Positions 63,244 to 64,000 of a stretch of DNA of 64,000 nucleotides are shown here, one piece after another. The notes under the pieces were generated by a model, which worked only from the letters and a program-made list of their open reading frames with translations, was not told the DNA's origin and ran no database searches. Source of the DNA: JABJGO01 sp963921245 (lineage in GTDB: Bacteria; Pseudomonadota; Alphaproteobacteria; Rhodospirillales; Casp-alpha2); NCBI GenBank assembly GCA_963921245.4, contig CAWUEY030000001.1, positions 186,001-250,000 of the forward strand. Reading direction: 5' to 3'. How positions within the stretch are numbered: position 1 is the stretch's first letter; every line of letters begins with the position of its first letter. The translations under genes and the position numbers were made by a program.

Positions 63244-64000
63244 ATGGACAAGCTGATCTACACATTCGGCGACGGCGCAGCGGAAGGCCGTGCAGACATG
63301 AAGGAACTGCTGGGCGGCAAAGGTGCCAATCTGGCGGAAATGTCGAGCCTCGGTATTCCGGTGCCGCCGGGGTTCACCATCACCACCGAGGTCTGCAACT
63401 ATTACACCGCCCATTTGAATAACTATCCTGATGGCTTGAAAGAAACCGTCGAATCAGCCATGGCGGGCGTGGAGGCTGCACTCGGTCATAGCTTTGGAGG
63501 GTCGGAGAAGCCGTTGCTGGTCTCCGTACGGTCCGGGGCGCGGGCCTCCATGCCTGGTATGATGGACACGGTTCTGAATCTGGGCCTGAATGACGAAACG
63601 GTTGAGGCACTGGCCCGCGAAAGTGGTGATGAACGGTTTGCCTGGGATAGCTATCGTCGCTTTATCCAGATGTTCGGAAATGTGGTGCTGGGTGTGGACC
63701 ACAGTATCTTTGAAGACATACTCGAGGATCACAAACTACGTCAGGATTTGATCCTGGACACGGACCTGAGTGCCGATCAATGGCGCGATGTGGTTGCCGA
63801 CTATAAAAAGGAGCTCGAGGAAGAACTGGGCCGCCCGTTCCCGCAGGACCCCACCGAGCAGCTCTGGGGTGCCATCGGGGGCGTTTTCGGGAGCTGGATG
63901 AACAACCGTGCCACCGTGTACCGGGCGCTGCACAATATCCCCGAGGATTGGGGTACGGCCGTAAATGTTCAGGCTATGGTGTTCGGCAACATGGGGGACG
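63244..64000 (+). CDS. ppdK: Pyruvate, phosphate dikinase, N-terminal part
   Basis: The first 252 codons of a PEP-forming (or PEP-using) dikinase; the gene continues past the window. ATG 63244 begins MDKLIYTFGDGAAEGRADMK, followed by the nucleotide-binding start LLGGKGANLAEMSSLGIPVP and VRSGARASMPGMMDTVLNLG, all typical of the ATP-grasp domain of PPDK. It follows glyS closely, a common alphaproteobacterial arrangement. Confidence 0.93.
   Translation, partial: MDKLIYTFGDGAAEGRADMKELLGGKGANLAEMSSLGIPVPPGFTITTEVCNYYTAHLNNYPDGLKETVESAMAGVEAALGHSFGGSEKPLLVSVRSGARASMPGMMDTVLNLGLNDETVEALARESGDERFAWDSYRRFIQMFGNVVLGVDHSIFEDILEDHKLRQDLILDTDLSADQWRDVVADYKKELEEELGRPFPQDPTEQLWGAIGGVFGSWMNNRATVYRALHNIPEDWGTAVNVQAMVFGNMGD

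Noticed and set aside
1..64000. CRISPR arrays, rRNA operons, riboswitches
   Set aside because: No regularly spaced direct repeats, rRNA-like stretches or recognisable riboswitch cores were seen on either strand.

Overview
The window looks like a piece of an alphaproteobacterial chromosome, probably from a marine or aquatic Rhodospirillales-like relative. The signs are: an F0 ATP synthase operon with two b-type subunits (atpI-atpB-atpE-atpF'-atpF); the order mutY - dciA-like (DUF721) - dsbA-like - smc; glyQ-glyS followed directly by ppdK; and an SOS operator of the alphaproteobacterial direct-repeat type (GTTC-N7-GTTC). The species cannot be named from the sequence alone.

Left end (1-1.7 kb): mobile-element debris. 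A 5' stub of an IS1595-like transposase is cut by an IS256-family element whose transposase is dead (frameshift plus a nonsense codon). 1.8-9.0 kb: an amino-acid ABC transporter operon (binding protein, hairpin attenuator, two permeases, ATPase), a class III CoA-transferase, a diaminopropionate ammonia-lyase-like PLP enzyme and an MFS carrier, which together suggest uptake and breakdown of an amino acid or amine. 9.2-24 kb: core and accessory genes: tRNA-Gln, ispE, a TPR lipoprotein, ETF-ubiquinone oxidoreductase, a family 4-like uracil-DNA glycosylase, a lytic transglycosylase, moaB, two small glycosyltransferases, an SOS-boxed radical SAM protein, an M24-family protein closely resembling the DMSP lyase DddP, a cupin, a cation/proton antiporter and rnhB.

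24-35.6 kb: a decayed prophage or phage-derived island lying between rnhB and atpF. It keeps an ejection (internal virion) protein module, a very large polyvalent protein with an SF2 helicase domain, excisionase-like HTH proteins and a tyrosine recombinase. It has no terminase, portal, capsid or replication genes. The polyvalent gene is broken by an in-frame stop and cut short before helicase motif VI. Inside its low-complexity linker lie two out-of-frame ORFs, one with a near-ideal Shine-Dalgarno sequence, that look like overprinted genes. This is the most unusual structure in the window.

35.6-64 kb: mostly housekeeping genes: ATP synthase F0, a MATE exporter, a DUF938 methyltransferase, smc, dsbA-like, dciA-like, mutY, an MFS carrier, apt, a BKACE (DUF849) enzyme, cytochrome c, a membrane-anchored TRAP-type binding protein, MFS plus M24 peptidase, a PQQ-type sugar dehydrogenase behind an AT-rich control region, a flavodoxin-like protein, an FkbM-like protein, tRNA-Pro, a polyprenyl diphosphate synthase, a TrmN6-like methyltransferase, a small zinc-ribbon membrane protein, glyQ, glyS and the start of ppdK, which runs off the right edge.
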